Part shown: in pieces, positions 1 to 7,039 of the stretch
How positions within the stretch are numbered: position 1 is the first letter of the stretch
How the letters are laid out: each line of letters starts with the position of its first letter
Assembly: GCA_043777755.1 (NCBI GenBank)
Contig: JAYWHK010000149.1
Location: forward strand, 1-9,907
Source of the DNA: CANHEE01 sp043777755
GTDB lineage: Bacteria; Bacteroidota; Bacteroidia; Chitinophagales; Saprospiraceae
DNA: 9,907 bases
Reading direction: 5' to 3'
Notes under the pieces: generated by a model
What the model saw: only the letters and a program-made list of their open reading frames with translations
Database searches by the model: none
What the model was told of the DNA's origin: nothing
Made by a program: the position numbers and the translations under genes

Positions 1-63
1 CAGTATATCCTAATATTCTGGCGTATTAAACCATTTTTGAGCAGATACTGATGTTTATATGAT

Positions 64-95
64 TCCTCTTAGAGAAATGACATTGGACTAAAGTC
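64..95 (+). repeat. Degenerate direct repeat, copy 1
   Basis: This 32-nt segment aligns with 270-302 with four substitutions and one single-base gap. The shared core is GAAATKACATTGKACTAAAG. The copies lie about 205 bp apart in the same orientation, and neither is inside a gene. The similarity is too long to be chance AT-richness, because the matching part contains ordered mixed-base words. What the repeat is cannot be told from the window; end sequences of a decayed insertion element are one possibility. Confidence 0.6.
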
Positions 96-269
96 GCCCT
101 TACAATATAGCACAGAAGCTAATATCTAAGCACTATGTTTTTTCAATAGATTATTTTTTATTTTTTAAATAACTGATTATCAACATTTTAATTATTATAA
201 ATCAAGTTTTTTACTACTTCAAAATACATTAAAGCAGTATAGATTTCATATACTAATAATATTTAGACA

Positions 270-302
270 TCCTCATTAGGGAAATTACATTGTACTAAAG
301 CC
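270..302 (+). repeat. Degenerate direct repeat, copy 2
   Basis: This is the second copy of the repeat at 64-95, 33 nt long with one extra A. Its last bases form the left arm of a short stem-loop (299-304 paired with 309-314, loop CTAA). Copy 1 lacks that stem-loop, so the similarity ends at the hairpin. Confidence 0.6.
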
Positions 303-364
303 TTCTAAAAGGCTATTCTTTATAAGCAGTTAAATTTTTTGCTCCACAAAAAGAAAATACTCCA

Positions 365-404
365 AAAACACCCTTTTAGTATGAAACCTAAAAGGGTGTT
401 TTTT
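365..404. terminator. Strong intrinsic terminator, bidirectional
   Basis: Positions 368-379 (ACACCCTTTTAG) pair perfectly with 388-399 around an 8-nt loop. The A run before the stem and the T run after it (399-404) extend the helix and give a U-tract on either strand. No gene in the window ends just before it on the plus strand, and none enters from the right on the minus strand. It must therefore serve a transcript from left of the window or an unannotated small RNA. Confidence 0.85.
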
Positions 405-487
405 ATTCATAAAAAACAAACATATTTTATTTTTTCATTTATTAATAAAAAATATAATTTATAACAAACTGATTTTATTGGAAAAAT

Positions 488-518
488 TTTTTTATTTTAC
501 ATAAATATGTTATTTTTG
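488..518 (+). promoter_or_regulatory. Possible Bacteroidetes-type promoter of the surface-protein gene
   Basis: TATTTTTG at 511-518 matches the Bacteroidetes -7 consensus TAnnTTTG exactly. At the expected distance upstream there is only a T-run (about 487-493, TTTT instead of TTTG), so the -33 half is weak. If it is used, transcription would start near 525 and leave a leader of about 350 nt before the ATG at 875. No better match lies closer to the gene. Confidence 0.4.
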
Positions 519-874
519 TGCAACGTTTTATGGTATACAATACCACATTCATTTAATTAGAATGTACCTCCCCTTCGATTGTTGTCAAATAAAATGTCTT
601 AAACCGAACCAAATGACTAAATTACTACCGCTATTGCTTTAGCTATTTGGCTATTTCAGTCTCTCATTACAAAGTTTATATAAAATCTAAAAGTGTTAAG
701 TTGCAGTTTGCGGCTTGACTAAACTATACACAACGGATATTGGTGATTAGCTATTAAAGATATTGCAAACGCTTGGTGTTCAATGTTTTGCGTAAATGCA
801 AAAGTTCCAAACCTCTTTCCGACGTGTATATTATATTGTTTTTTCATATTTTTTAACCAAAACTTTTATTCACT
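519..874 (+). other. Long untranslated leader of the surface-protein gene (inferred)
   Basis: This stretch of about 350 nt lies between the candidate promoter and the ATG at 875. Apart from the dyad at 531-545 it has no strong hairpin, no recognised riboswitch and no convincing gene. A frame that opens at 783 overlaps the signal-peptide codons of the real gene in another phase and looks like a shadow. Shine-Dalgarno sequence is absent before 875, which is usual in Bacteroidetes. Confidence 0.35.
531..545. promoter_or_regulatory. 15-nt dyad, operator-like
   Basis: TGGTAT and ATACCA form a perfect 6-bp inverted repeat around the spacer ACA. It begins 12 nt after the candidate -7 element, that is close to the predicted transcription start, a position suited to a repressor operator or a small 5' hairpin. 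Position is the only support for a regulatory role. Confidence 0.35.
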
Positions 875-3800
875 ATGCACACACTTAACAAACTTTTTAA
901 GAAAAAGCTGTTTTGGCTATTTCTTACTTTCTTTTTTCACGCCTACTTATCTTTGGGTCAAACCACTACCGTCAATCTCGATTGGGATGGTGGCAACAAT
1001 GCTGGATGTGTTCCCGCAAGCATGGATTATGCCTGTGGTAACAATACTGGTCTATTACAGGGCAATTGGAATGATGGGACAAGGGCTTTTATAGACCCTA
1101 TACCAGCAGGTAAAATCATCACAAATATCTCTGTTACTGGATTTTTAGTTGATGGTTTTGGGAGTGGAGGACTTTCTGTTAGAGCAGAGTTAAATGGCGG
1201 CACAATAGACCTTGCCAAATCTCCTATATCCCAAAACTGTGCAACTATAATAGCCAATGGTACTTTTCCTACACTTAATTTTAGTGGAGCAGTAGTAGCT
1301 GGTGGCTACAATTATGGGCTTAGTAATTCCATTAGATTTAATGTTACGACAACCACAGGCAATATTGTTTGCCTTGACAAAGCTGAAGTGATATTGACTT
1401 ATGCTGATGCCATTACATTTGCTGGTGTTCCTGCCAACACTGCTATTGGTTGCGATGACCCAACGCCTGCTGATGACCCAACGGCTTCAGGCGGATGCGG
1501 CAATATCTCTGTAGTTGAGAATCCTATTACTCAAACAGGGTCTTGTCCTCAAACTTTGACAAGAACTTGGACGGCAACTGATGCGTGTGATAATACTGCG
1601 ACAACTTCACAAATCATCACAGTTAATGATAACATAGCACCTGTTTTACCAGCAGCCCCTACAACTTTGACGGTAAGCTGTGCTGCCGATGTGCCAACTC
1701 CAGCGGCTTCTACATTGATTGCTACCAACAATTGTGGTCAAGCCGATATGGTAATTACGCCAACTGATGTAATTTCTAATCAAACTTGTCCAAATCGTTT
1801 TACCATTACCCGTACTTGGATGGCAACTGATGCTTGTGGTAATATTTCAGCCACGACACAAACCATCATCGTGAATGACCAAACTACACCAGCGCTACCA
1901 TTACCAATTCCTGCATCATTGACATTGGTTTGTGCAGCGGATATTCCAACAGCGGCATCATCTACGATGGTAGCTACCAATAATTGTGGTGAACCAAACA
2001 TGACAATTACCCCAACAGACGTAACGGTAAGTCAGACTTGCGTGAATAAATTGACCATCACTCGTACTTGGTCAGCAACTGATGCGTGTGGAAACAATGC
2101 GACGACTTCGCAAAGTATTGTTGTCAATGACAATCAAAGACCAACATTTATTGCTTCTTGTCAATTGGTTTTTAACTTGAATACTGGCGGATCAATCAAT
2201 GTTTTAGGATTTGACCCTACCTTAGGTGTCGATGTTACAACATCAGGTGGAGCAATCTGCCCCGCTGCCGCAACTATCAGCCTTGTACAAGGACAAATCG
2301 TAAATGCTGCTGATACATGGACAGCCGCAGGTATCACGATTCCAAATTTATTAGGTTGTTTGAATGATAATTGTACACCTAATAACTTAATGCGAGCAAG
2401 AGTTGAAAATATTACCAACACATTTAATGGTTGTACGAGAAATATTATTGTTCGTTTTAGAGTATTAGACCAATGTGGCAATGAGAGCTTAGATCTTTTT
2501 TTGTGTGAAATTATTATTACTGATAATACTCGACCTACGGTTAGTGCCGCTTGTGATGCTACTTTTAGATTGAACACTGATGGTGCTGCAACGGCTTTGG
2601 GAAGATTGGGTAATAAAGTGACAGGTGGTTCAATTTGCCCAGAAGATGCAACGACCAATATTGCAATTGGTCAAATCATCAATGCTTCTACTGCATGGTC
2701 AGTTGGAAATATTATTATTCCTAATCTATTGGGTTGTTTGACAGATAATTGTACTTCTAATGGCTCTATGCGTGCAAGAGTGGAAAGCATTAGCAATACT
2801 TTTGACGGTTGTGAGCGTACTTTTGTTTTCACATTTAGAGCATTGGATAGATGTAACAATGAAAGTCTAAACCTTTCAACGACAACAGTCATCGTAAGAG
2901 ATAATACTGCGCCTGTTTTCACGATAGTTCCTGCTGATGTAACTGTGAATTGTGCCGAAGTACCAAGTTTGGGTAATAAATGTTACAGCAATGCGCCTTT
3001 TGCAACGGATAATTGTAAAAAAATACAGCCTGTAGTTTATCTTGGAGAGCAACGAGTTGATGGCAATTGTCCTAACAATTATACATTGTTCCGTCGTTGG
3101 AGCGCAACTGATGATTGTGGAAATATATCAACTTACACGCATATCATTAGTGTAATTGATACTATTAAACCCGAGTTGGTAGTTCCTTCATACCAACATT
3201 TTGATTGCCATTTTCCTGCTTATTTGAATCCTCCTGTAAGTGACAATTGTTCTAAATCAGATAAAATAAAATTAGAATTTTTAGGCGAAACAATTGTTGA
3301 TGGGAATTGTCCAAAAGCAAAAACATACACTCGTAAGTACCGAGCTACAGACGAATGTGGAAATTCTATTTCTAAAACACTCGTTATTGACGTGCGTGAC
3401 AATATGCCGCCAATGGTCATGTCAAAGCCATTTACAGATACTGTTTCTTGTGCGCAAATAGGTGCTTACAAACCTGTACCACCTACCGTAATGGACAATT
3501 GTTTTGACGCAAGTGAATTGACTATAAAATTGGTAAATTCTGAAAAAGGTCAAGCGAAATGTCCTTTCAAATATTTTTTAGTACACAATTGGGAAATAAC
3601 TGACCCATGTGGAAACATTGCAAGATGGACAACCCAAACAAAGGTTATTTCTGAGCAAGCTCCTGTATTTACTTCATTTCCAAGCAATATTTTATTGGGA
3701 CAAAATCCTGTACCAATGAACGATAACTTAAAATATCGTCCGCTGGCTTCTGCTGATTGTAACGAAAGTGCTTTAGTTGGTTTTATCAAAGATACTGAAG

Positions 3801-5587
3801 AAGCTGGGTCTTGTCCAGGCTCTAAGTTGATTCGTAGAACTTGGCGTGCCGTTGATGCTTGTGGAAAAACAAGCGAAAGTGACCAGGTTTTCATCACTGG
3901 CAACCAAACAAAACCTGTTTTCGGAGCAACTCCTTCAAAAACATTTATGACTTATGCCGATTATGCAAAATTCAAACCTGTGACTCCAACAGCATCTGAT
4001 GCTTGTGGTTCTGTAACGATTACAGGGCCCGTAGTTACAAAAGATAAATCTTGTAACAATGGTTTCCATGAGATTATTTTGACTTGGACAGCTACGGATA
4101 TTACTGGTAATCAAGCATTTACAACACAAATTATTGGTATCAATGATGCCACACCTACAGTAACAATCACTTCTCCAACAGAAATCGTTTGTGGCTCAAA
4201 AGATGAATACATCAATGCCAATGCAAGCGGTGGTTTCCCGCCTTATACTTATGCTTGGTCGGGTACAAAAGATTTTTGGAATATTTTATCAGGAGCAAAT
4301 ACAGCAAATATCAATGTTTATCCTGTCAATATGAAAGGACAATTTAACTTAATCGTGACAGATTCAAGAGGTTGTAAAGGTTTGGGTTATTTTGAAAAAA
4401 TGTGTACTTGGGACGAAGGTGCTTATTGCTCTCAAACTGAACAATTTTACGGCAATTCGAAAGATTCTGTTCGAGGAAAAAGTTCTATTGATTTTTTGAA
4501 AAAAGCATTTGATTACGATGTGAACGGTGATGGCAAAGCGGATTCTATTTTTGTAGGAAGTAAAAAACGTTCAATTACGTTTTTCAAAGGGGCAATTGCT
4601 TGTTTTGATACACTTTTTGCTTCTTCTAGCAAAGCAGATACACTACGAATAGACTCTATTTTGGTCAATGGTAAAAATAATTGTAAGCCAGCTGGTTTGG
4701 AATTGGGTTCAAATGGCGAAATTCGCAACGGACTTTTAGCACAATATGTAACTTTAGCGATTAACTTTCGCAACGACCCAACCTTGAATTACCGCCCACT
4801 TCGTGAAATGTGTGCAGGATTCAAAATTGATAGTTTTGCCAACAAACACTTGGAAGATATTACTCGAAAAGACACGACACGCACCATCAAAGTATTGTTT
4901 AATTATGCCAACGATGTTCTTGGAGGTCGTTATACGAACATCAAGCAAAAATATTTGGATTCGTTGATGTTCGCTCTAAAATCTGTCAATGAATGTTATA
5001 AAAAATGTTTGACATTGGAAGAATTGGCAGATGCACGTCAGTTCTCGGAAGTTGGTCTACAAGCAAAAGCTATTGGCAATCAATCAAAATTGCGTTGGAC
5101 AAAACTTTCGAGCAAACACGTACGCTGGTTCACTGTTGAGTATAGCATTGACAATCAAACCTTTACGAAGTTGGATAAAATATTCAATACTTTAGATGAT
5201 GGCAATGCGCACAATTACGAATATACGCATCCATTCCCAATCAAAGGCGATAATTTTTACCGTATTTTGCAAACATTCAAGGACGGAACACAGTCTTATT
5301 CTAACGTAGCAAGTACTAATTTTGTGAAAAATACAAACGATATTTTGGTTTATCCGAATCCAACTGCTGATGAATACTATATGACTTTGCGCCCTTTTGC
5401 TGGTAAAAATCTTACTTTTTACGTTTCTAATGAATTGGGACAAGTCATTCAAACACATCAATTGGAAAAAGTATCGCTAAATCCGTATCGTTTTTCTTCG
5501 GAAAATCTACAATCTGGTGTTTATTTTATTAGAATTGAAATGGACGGAATTAGTTTTGATACCAAAAAACTGGTGATACAAAGATAA
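875..5587 (+). CDS. Large T9SS-secreted modular surface protein (HYR-like/SprB-like repeats)
   Basis: This 1570-residue cell-surface or secreted protein is exported by Sec and then by the type IX secretion system. The signal peptide covers residues 1 to about 29 (Lys-rich, hydrophobic, ending SLGQ). An N-terminal beta-type domain follows (about 30-175). Three HYR-like modules (about 177-421) each carry the motif RTWxATDACGN (230, 313, 397). Two tandem copies of a different ~130-residue module follow (422-552, 553-678). Five more divergent HYR-like modules have motif positions near 740, 820, 904, 988 and 1069. A SprB-like unit has ASGGFPPYTYAWSG at 1117. A Cys-bounded domain (1185-1378) has CSQTEQFYGN and a Ca-site-like DVNGDGKAD. 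An Ig/FN3-like domain (about 1392-1483) and a type A sorting domain (1490-1570: ILVYPNPT, GVYFIRI, KKLVIQ) end the protein. The paired cysteines suggest disulfides. The substrate or ligand is unknown; adhesion is inferred from architecture. The ATG at 875 is chosen because it starts a complete signal peptide. Confidence 0.93.
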   Translation: MHTLNKLFKKKLFWLFLTFFFHAYLSLGQTTTVNLDWDGGNNAGCVPASMDYACGNNTGLLQGNWNDGTRAFIDPIPAGKIITNISVTGFLVDGFGSGGLSVRAELNGGTIDLAKSPISQNCATIIANGTFPTLNFSGAVVAGGYNYGLSNSIRFNVTTTTGNIVCLDKAEVILTYADAITFAGVPANTAIGCDDPTPADDPTASGGCGNISVVENPITQTGSCPQTLTRTWTATDACDNTATTSQIITVNDNIAPVLPAAPTTLTVSCAADVPTPAASTLIATNNCGQADMVITPTDVISNQTCPNRFTITRTWMATDACGNISATTQTIIVNDQTTPALPLPIPASLTLVCAADIPTAASSTMVATNNCGEPNMTITPTDVTVSQTCVNKLTITRTWSATDACGNNATTSQSIVVNDNQRPTFIASCQLVFNLNTGGSINVLGFDPTLGVDVTTSGGAICPAAATISLVQGQIVNAADTWTAAGITIPNLLGCLNDNCTPNNLMRARVENITNTFNGCTRNIIVRFRVLDQCGNESLDLFLCEIIITDNTRPTVSAACDATFRLNTDGAATALGRLGNKVTGGSICPEDATTNIAIGQIINASTAWSVGNIIIPNLLGCLTDNCTSNGSMRARVESISNTFDGCERTFVFTFRALDRCNNESLNLSTTTVIVRDNTAPVFTIVPADVTVNCAEVPSLGNKCYSNAPFATDNCKKIQPVVYLGEQRVDGNCPNNYTLFRRWSATDDCGNISTYTHIISVIDTIKPELVVPSYQHFDCHFPAYLNPPVSDNCSKSDKIKLEFLGETIVDGNCPKAKTYTRKYRATDECGNSISKTLVIDVRDNMPPMVMSKPFTDTVSCAQIGAYKPVPPTVMDNCFDASELTIKLVNSEKGQAKCPFKYFLVHNWEITDPCGNIARWTTQTKVISEQAPVFTSFPSNILLGQNPVPMNDNLKYRPLASADCNESALVGFIKDTEEAGSCPGSKLIRRTWRAVDACGKTSESDQVFITGNQTKPVFGATPSKTFMTYADYAKFKPVTPTASDACGSVTITGPVVTKDKSCNNGFHEIILTWTATDITGNQAFTTQIIGINDATPTVTITSPTEIVCGSKDEYINANASGGFPPYTYAWSGTKDFWNILSGANTANINVYPVNMKGQFNLIVTDSRGCKGLGYFEKMCTWDEGAYCSQTEQFYGNSKDSVRGKSSIDFLKKAFDYDVNGDGKADSIFVGSKKRSITFFKGAIACFDTLFASSSKADTLRIDSILVNGKNNCKPAGLELGSNGEIRNGLLAQYVTLAINFRNDPTLNYRPLREMCAGFKIDSFANKHLEDITRKDTTRTIKVLFNYANDVLGGRYTNIKQKYLDSLMFALKSVNECYKKCLTLEELADARQFSEVGLQAKAIGNQSKLRWTKLSSKHVRWFTVEYSIDNQTFTKLDKIFNTLDDGNAHNYEYTHPFPIKGDNFYRILQTFKDGTQSYSNVASTNFVKNTNDILVYPNPTADEYYMTLRPFAGKNLTFYVSNELGQVIQTHQLEKVSLNPYRFSSENLQSGVYFIRIEMDGISFDTKKLVIQR
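1403..2137 (+). repeat. Three tandem HYR-like coding repeats
   Basis: Inside the surface-protein gene, three consecutive modules of about 83-84 codons encode residues about 177-421. Each has Cys pairs, the motif RTWxATDAC(G/D)N, then (T/S)Q(T/S)I(I/V)VND before the next module. Units 2 and 3 are the most alike (both have an ATNNCG motif, a C-A-A-D motif near the start, and an ITPTDV stretch). They also keep similar codons, which points to fairly recent duplication. Confidence 0.8.
2138..2908 (+). repeat. Two tandem copies of a ~130-residue module
   Basis: Codons 422-552 and 553-678 encode two clearly homologous modules that differ from the flanking HYR-like repeats. Shared landmarks in order are RPT, a (C)xxxFxLNT segment, GG.ICP, GQI(V/I)NA, IPNLLGCL.DNCT, MRARVE.I.NTF.GC, and R.LD.C.NESL. 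They end in an HYR-style D-N-(R/A)-P linker, so the module seems built on the same beta-sandwich scaffold with a long insertion. I do not recognise a named family for the insertion. Confidence 0.8.
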
Positions 5588-5624
5588 AATTTTGATATTA
5601 GAGATATTGGATATTTATCTCAAA

Positions 5625-5660
5625 AAAAGCCTTGTAAAGAGTCATCTTTACGAGGCTTTT
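5625..5660 (+). terminator. Intrinsic terminator of the surface-protein gene
   Basis: Positions 5625-5640 pair with 5645-5660 around the tetraloop GTCA. This gives a 16-bp stem with a single G-T wobble, and the A-run and T-run close its base. It starts 38 nt after the stop codon at 5585-5587, the right place to end that transcript. Confidence 0.85.
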
Positions 5661-5677
5661 GCTTTGTCTAAAAATAT

Positions 5678-5754
5678 CGTAGAGAAAAGGCACGCCTTTT
5701 CTCGTGTTAGGTGAGCCTTGCGTAGTGCGAGAAAAGGCGTGCCTTCCCTCTACG
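5678..5754. repeat. 77-nt nested inverted repeat (REP/MITE-like)
   Basis: A 27-nt left arm (5678-5704) and a 27-nt right arm (5728-5754) are reverse complements with two mismatches, around a 23-nt centre. The left arm is itself a near-perfect palindrome (AGAAAAGGC, AC, GCCTTTTCT), and the right arm is an imperfect one. The GC content is clearly above that of the surroundings. Arms beginning CGTAGAG and ending CTCTACG resemble short palindromic intergenic repeats seen in other bacterial genomes, but membership in a named family is only inferred. No open frame is inside. Confidence 0.85.
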
Positions 5755-5787
5755 TGATGCGTTTTTTTATTGTTTTTCAGTTCACAC

Positions 5788-5870
5788 CATCACAGCCAAA
5801 CTCCTAGTCGTGTGACAGCGATGTAGCGTCAAGATGGCTGTCATGCGACGATAGGAGCTTGGCTGTCATC
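5788..5870. repeat. 83-nt imperfect inverted repeat at the pseudogene junction
   Basis: The left arm (5788-5823) and right arm (5833-5870) are imperfect reverse complements. The best core is 5793-5819 against 5837-5865, with a few mismatches and a 2-nt bulge. GGCTGTCAT occurs twice in the right arm (5836-5844 and 5861-5869), and its complement is echoed in the left arm, so the element contains four related short words. It is unrelated in sequence to the inverted repeat at 5678-5754. Its right end overlaps the first codons of the truncated glycosyltransferase frame. Confidence 0.75.
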
Positions 5871-6956
5871 TGGTATTACTTGATTTACAAACTTATTTTT
5901 GATAGAAATTTTCCGTTTAAAGCCATTTTTCAAATGATTTTGGCTTTTTCTGTGATTGTTTTGGGCTGGTACGGCATAGAAACAATGGTGCATGGAGCTT
6001 GGTTTGTAGAACAATTTATCACCTATCAAATCCGTCTTTTTACACAAGAAGACGCTGGACACGGACAACCTTTTTATTACCATTTTCTTATTTTTTGTTT
6101 TGGTTGTTTCCCTATTTCCATTTTTGCTTTTCGAGGAATGTTTTATAAATACGAAAAAATGGAAGACCAACTTTTAAAAGGGTTTATGACTACTTGGTTT
6201 TGGGTAGTGATGGTGCTTTTTTCAATTGCAAAAACAAAAATTATACATTATTCTTCGCTTTTGTATTTTCCAGGTGTATTTTTGGCGGCTTTGTACGTTT
6301 GGGAATGTCTTAAAAAAGAAAAAAAAGCCACTTGGGACGTTTATTTTCTTTTCATATTAGGAATGTTGCTTTGGGGAATTGCACCGATGATAATTAATAT
6401 TGTAGCTGAAAAATTACCAGAATTGACAACTTTTTTACCTGAAAATAAAGATAAAAAAATGATTTCTGGTATTTTTTCAATGCCAGTAGCGTGGTCGGGA
6501 TTTGAGTTTTTGATTGGTGTAGCGTTCTTTATTGGTTTGATATTCAATGTTCGTTTTTTATACAAAAAAAGATATTTACGTTTCATTTATGTACAAATGG
6601 CTTTGACATTAGGGCTTATCAATGCTGAATATTGTTTTGTATTGCCAAAAATCGCCCGTTATACGCAAGGGGCAAATGTTGATTTTTTTAAAGGTCTTGC
6701 TGGACAAAATGTGTATGCAGCATCTGCAAATTACAAAAGTTATACGCCTTATTTTTATGGTCAAACACAATTTAATAAGAATCCAGATGCCCGTAACATG
6801 GATTGGCTATTGACTGGAAATATTGACAAAGACGTTTATGTTTCTATAAAAAATAACATCATAAACGCTGATTTGGAAGGACGATTTAAAAATTTTACAA
6901 AACTATATGAGGCTGGTGGCTTTATTTTTATGGTCAGAAAAAAGGTGGTGGAGTAG
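5859..6956 (+). pseudogene. 5'-truncated glycosyltransferase family 39/ArnT-like membrane protein
   Basis: The 365 codons match the C-terminal two thirds of Bacteroidetes GT39/ArnT-like proteins, which transfer sugars from lipid carriers at the inner membrane. Visible family landmarks are QIRLFTQEDAGHG (57-69), FYYHF and GCFP (72-84), KTKIIHYSS (125-133) and about seven hydrophobic segments (about 22-40, 71-91, 110-124, 131-149, 161-182, 208-231, 242-262). A soluble C-terminal tail of about 100 residues follows. Family members are usually about 500-560 residues and begin with a hydrophobic segment and an acidic catalytic loop; both are missing. The frame is closed by a TAG at 5805-5807, no ATG lies between it and the homologous part, and only a TTG (5859) is available inside the inverted repeat. 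I infer a deletion or element insertion that removed the 5' part. The remaining frame is uninterrupted, so the event may be recent, or the fragment may still be translated. Confidence 0.8.
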
Positions 6957-6981
6957 CGAAAAAAATAAATTTTGATTTTTT

Positions 6982-7012
6982 TTTGCATTTTCAAAAAATC
7001 CTCGTAAATTTG
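6982..7012 (+). promoter_or_regulatory. Bacteroidetes housekeeping-sigma promoter of the coiled-coil gene
   Basis: TTTG at 6982-6985 and TAAATTTG at 7005-7012 are separated by 19 nt. This is an exact match in sequence and spacing to the Bacteroidetes primary-sigma consensus (TTTG, about 19 nt, TAnnTTTG). Transcription would start near 7019, giving a leader of about 20 nt before the ATG at 7040. The element sits right after the stop of the truncated glycosyltransferase. Confidence 0.8.
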
Positions 7013-7039
7013 ATTTTAAAATAAAAATAAACATACAAT

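Larger units (their letters stand above)
1..364. other. AT-rich region without a recognisable gene
   Basis: No open frame of useful length or coding character is visible on either strand, and I could not fold a tRNA from it. The stretch is very AT-rich. It holds two copies of a degenerate ~32-nt direct repeat (64-95 and 270-302) and a small stem-loop (AGCCTT/AAGGCT, 299-314). Frame 1 is open from the window edge to a TGA at 49-51 and could be the last 16 codons of a gene lying to the left, but those residues are not recognisable. The region may be the 3' flank of such a gene or the remnant of a decayed mobile element. Confidence 0.6.

Noticed and set aside
1..51. Frame open from the window edge to a TGA at 49-51, possibly a gene tail
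   Set aside because: Only 16 residues are visible and they match nothing I recognise; any frame could be open this long by chance.
299..314. Short stem-loop AGCCTT/AAGGCT as a terminator
   Set aside because: The stem has only six pairs and is followed by ATTCTTTATAAG rather than a proper T-run; the hairpin at 365-404 is a much better terminator.
783..1094. 103-codon plus-strand frame overlapping the start of the surface-protein gene
   Set aside because: It overlaps the signal peptide and N-terminal domain of the large gene in another phase, and its composition is not protein-like. The 875 frame has a clear signal peptide and continues for 1570 codons.
2161..2658. 165-codon minus-strand frame inside the surface-protein gene
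   Set aside because: It is antisense to the duplicated modules and mirrors their repeats; it has no independent start context or family features.
875..5587. Polysaccharide-degrading enzyme as an alternative role for the surface protein
   Set aside because: No catalytic domain or active-site motif is visible; all modules are of beta-sandwich, repeat or sorting type.
5661..5870. The two inverted repeats taken together as one transposon with terminal repeats
   Set aside because: The arms of the two elements are unrelated in sequence, no transposase frame lies between them, and no target duplication is visible.
5841..6170. 109-codon minus-strand frame antisense to the glycosyltransferase fragment
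   Set aside because: The plus strand shows clear GT39-like sequence over the same bases; the minus-strand frame is low-complexity and Lys/Asn rich, as expected of a shadow in AT-rich DNA.
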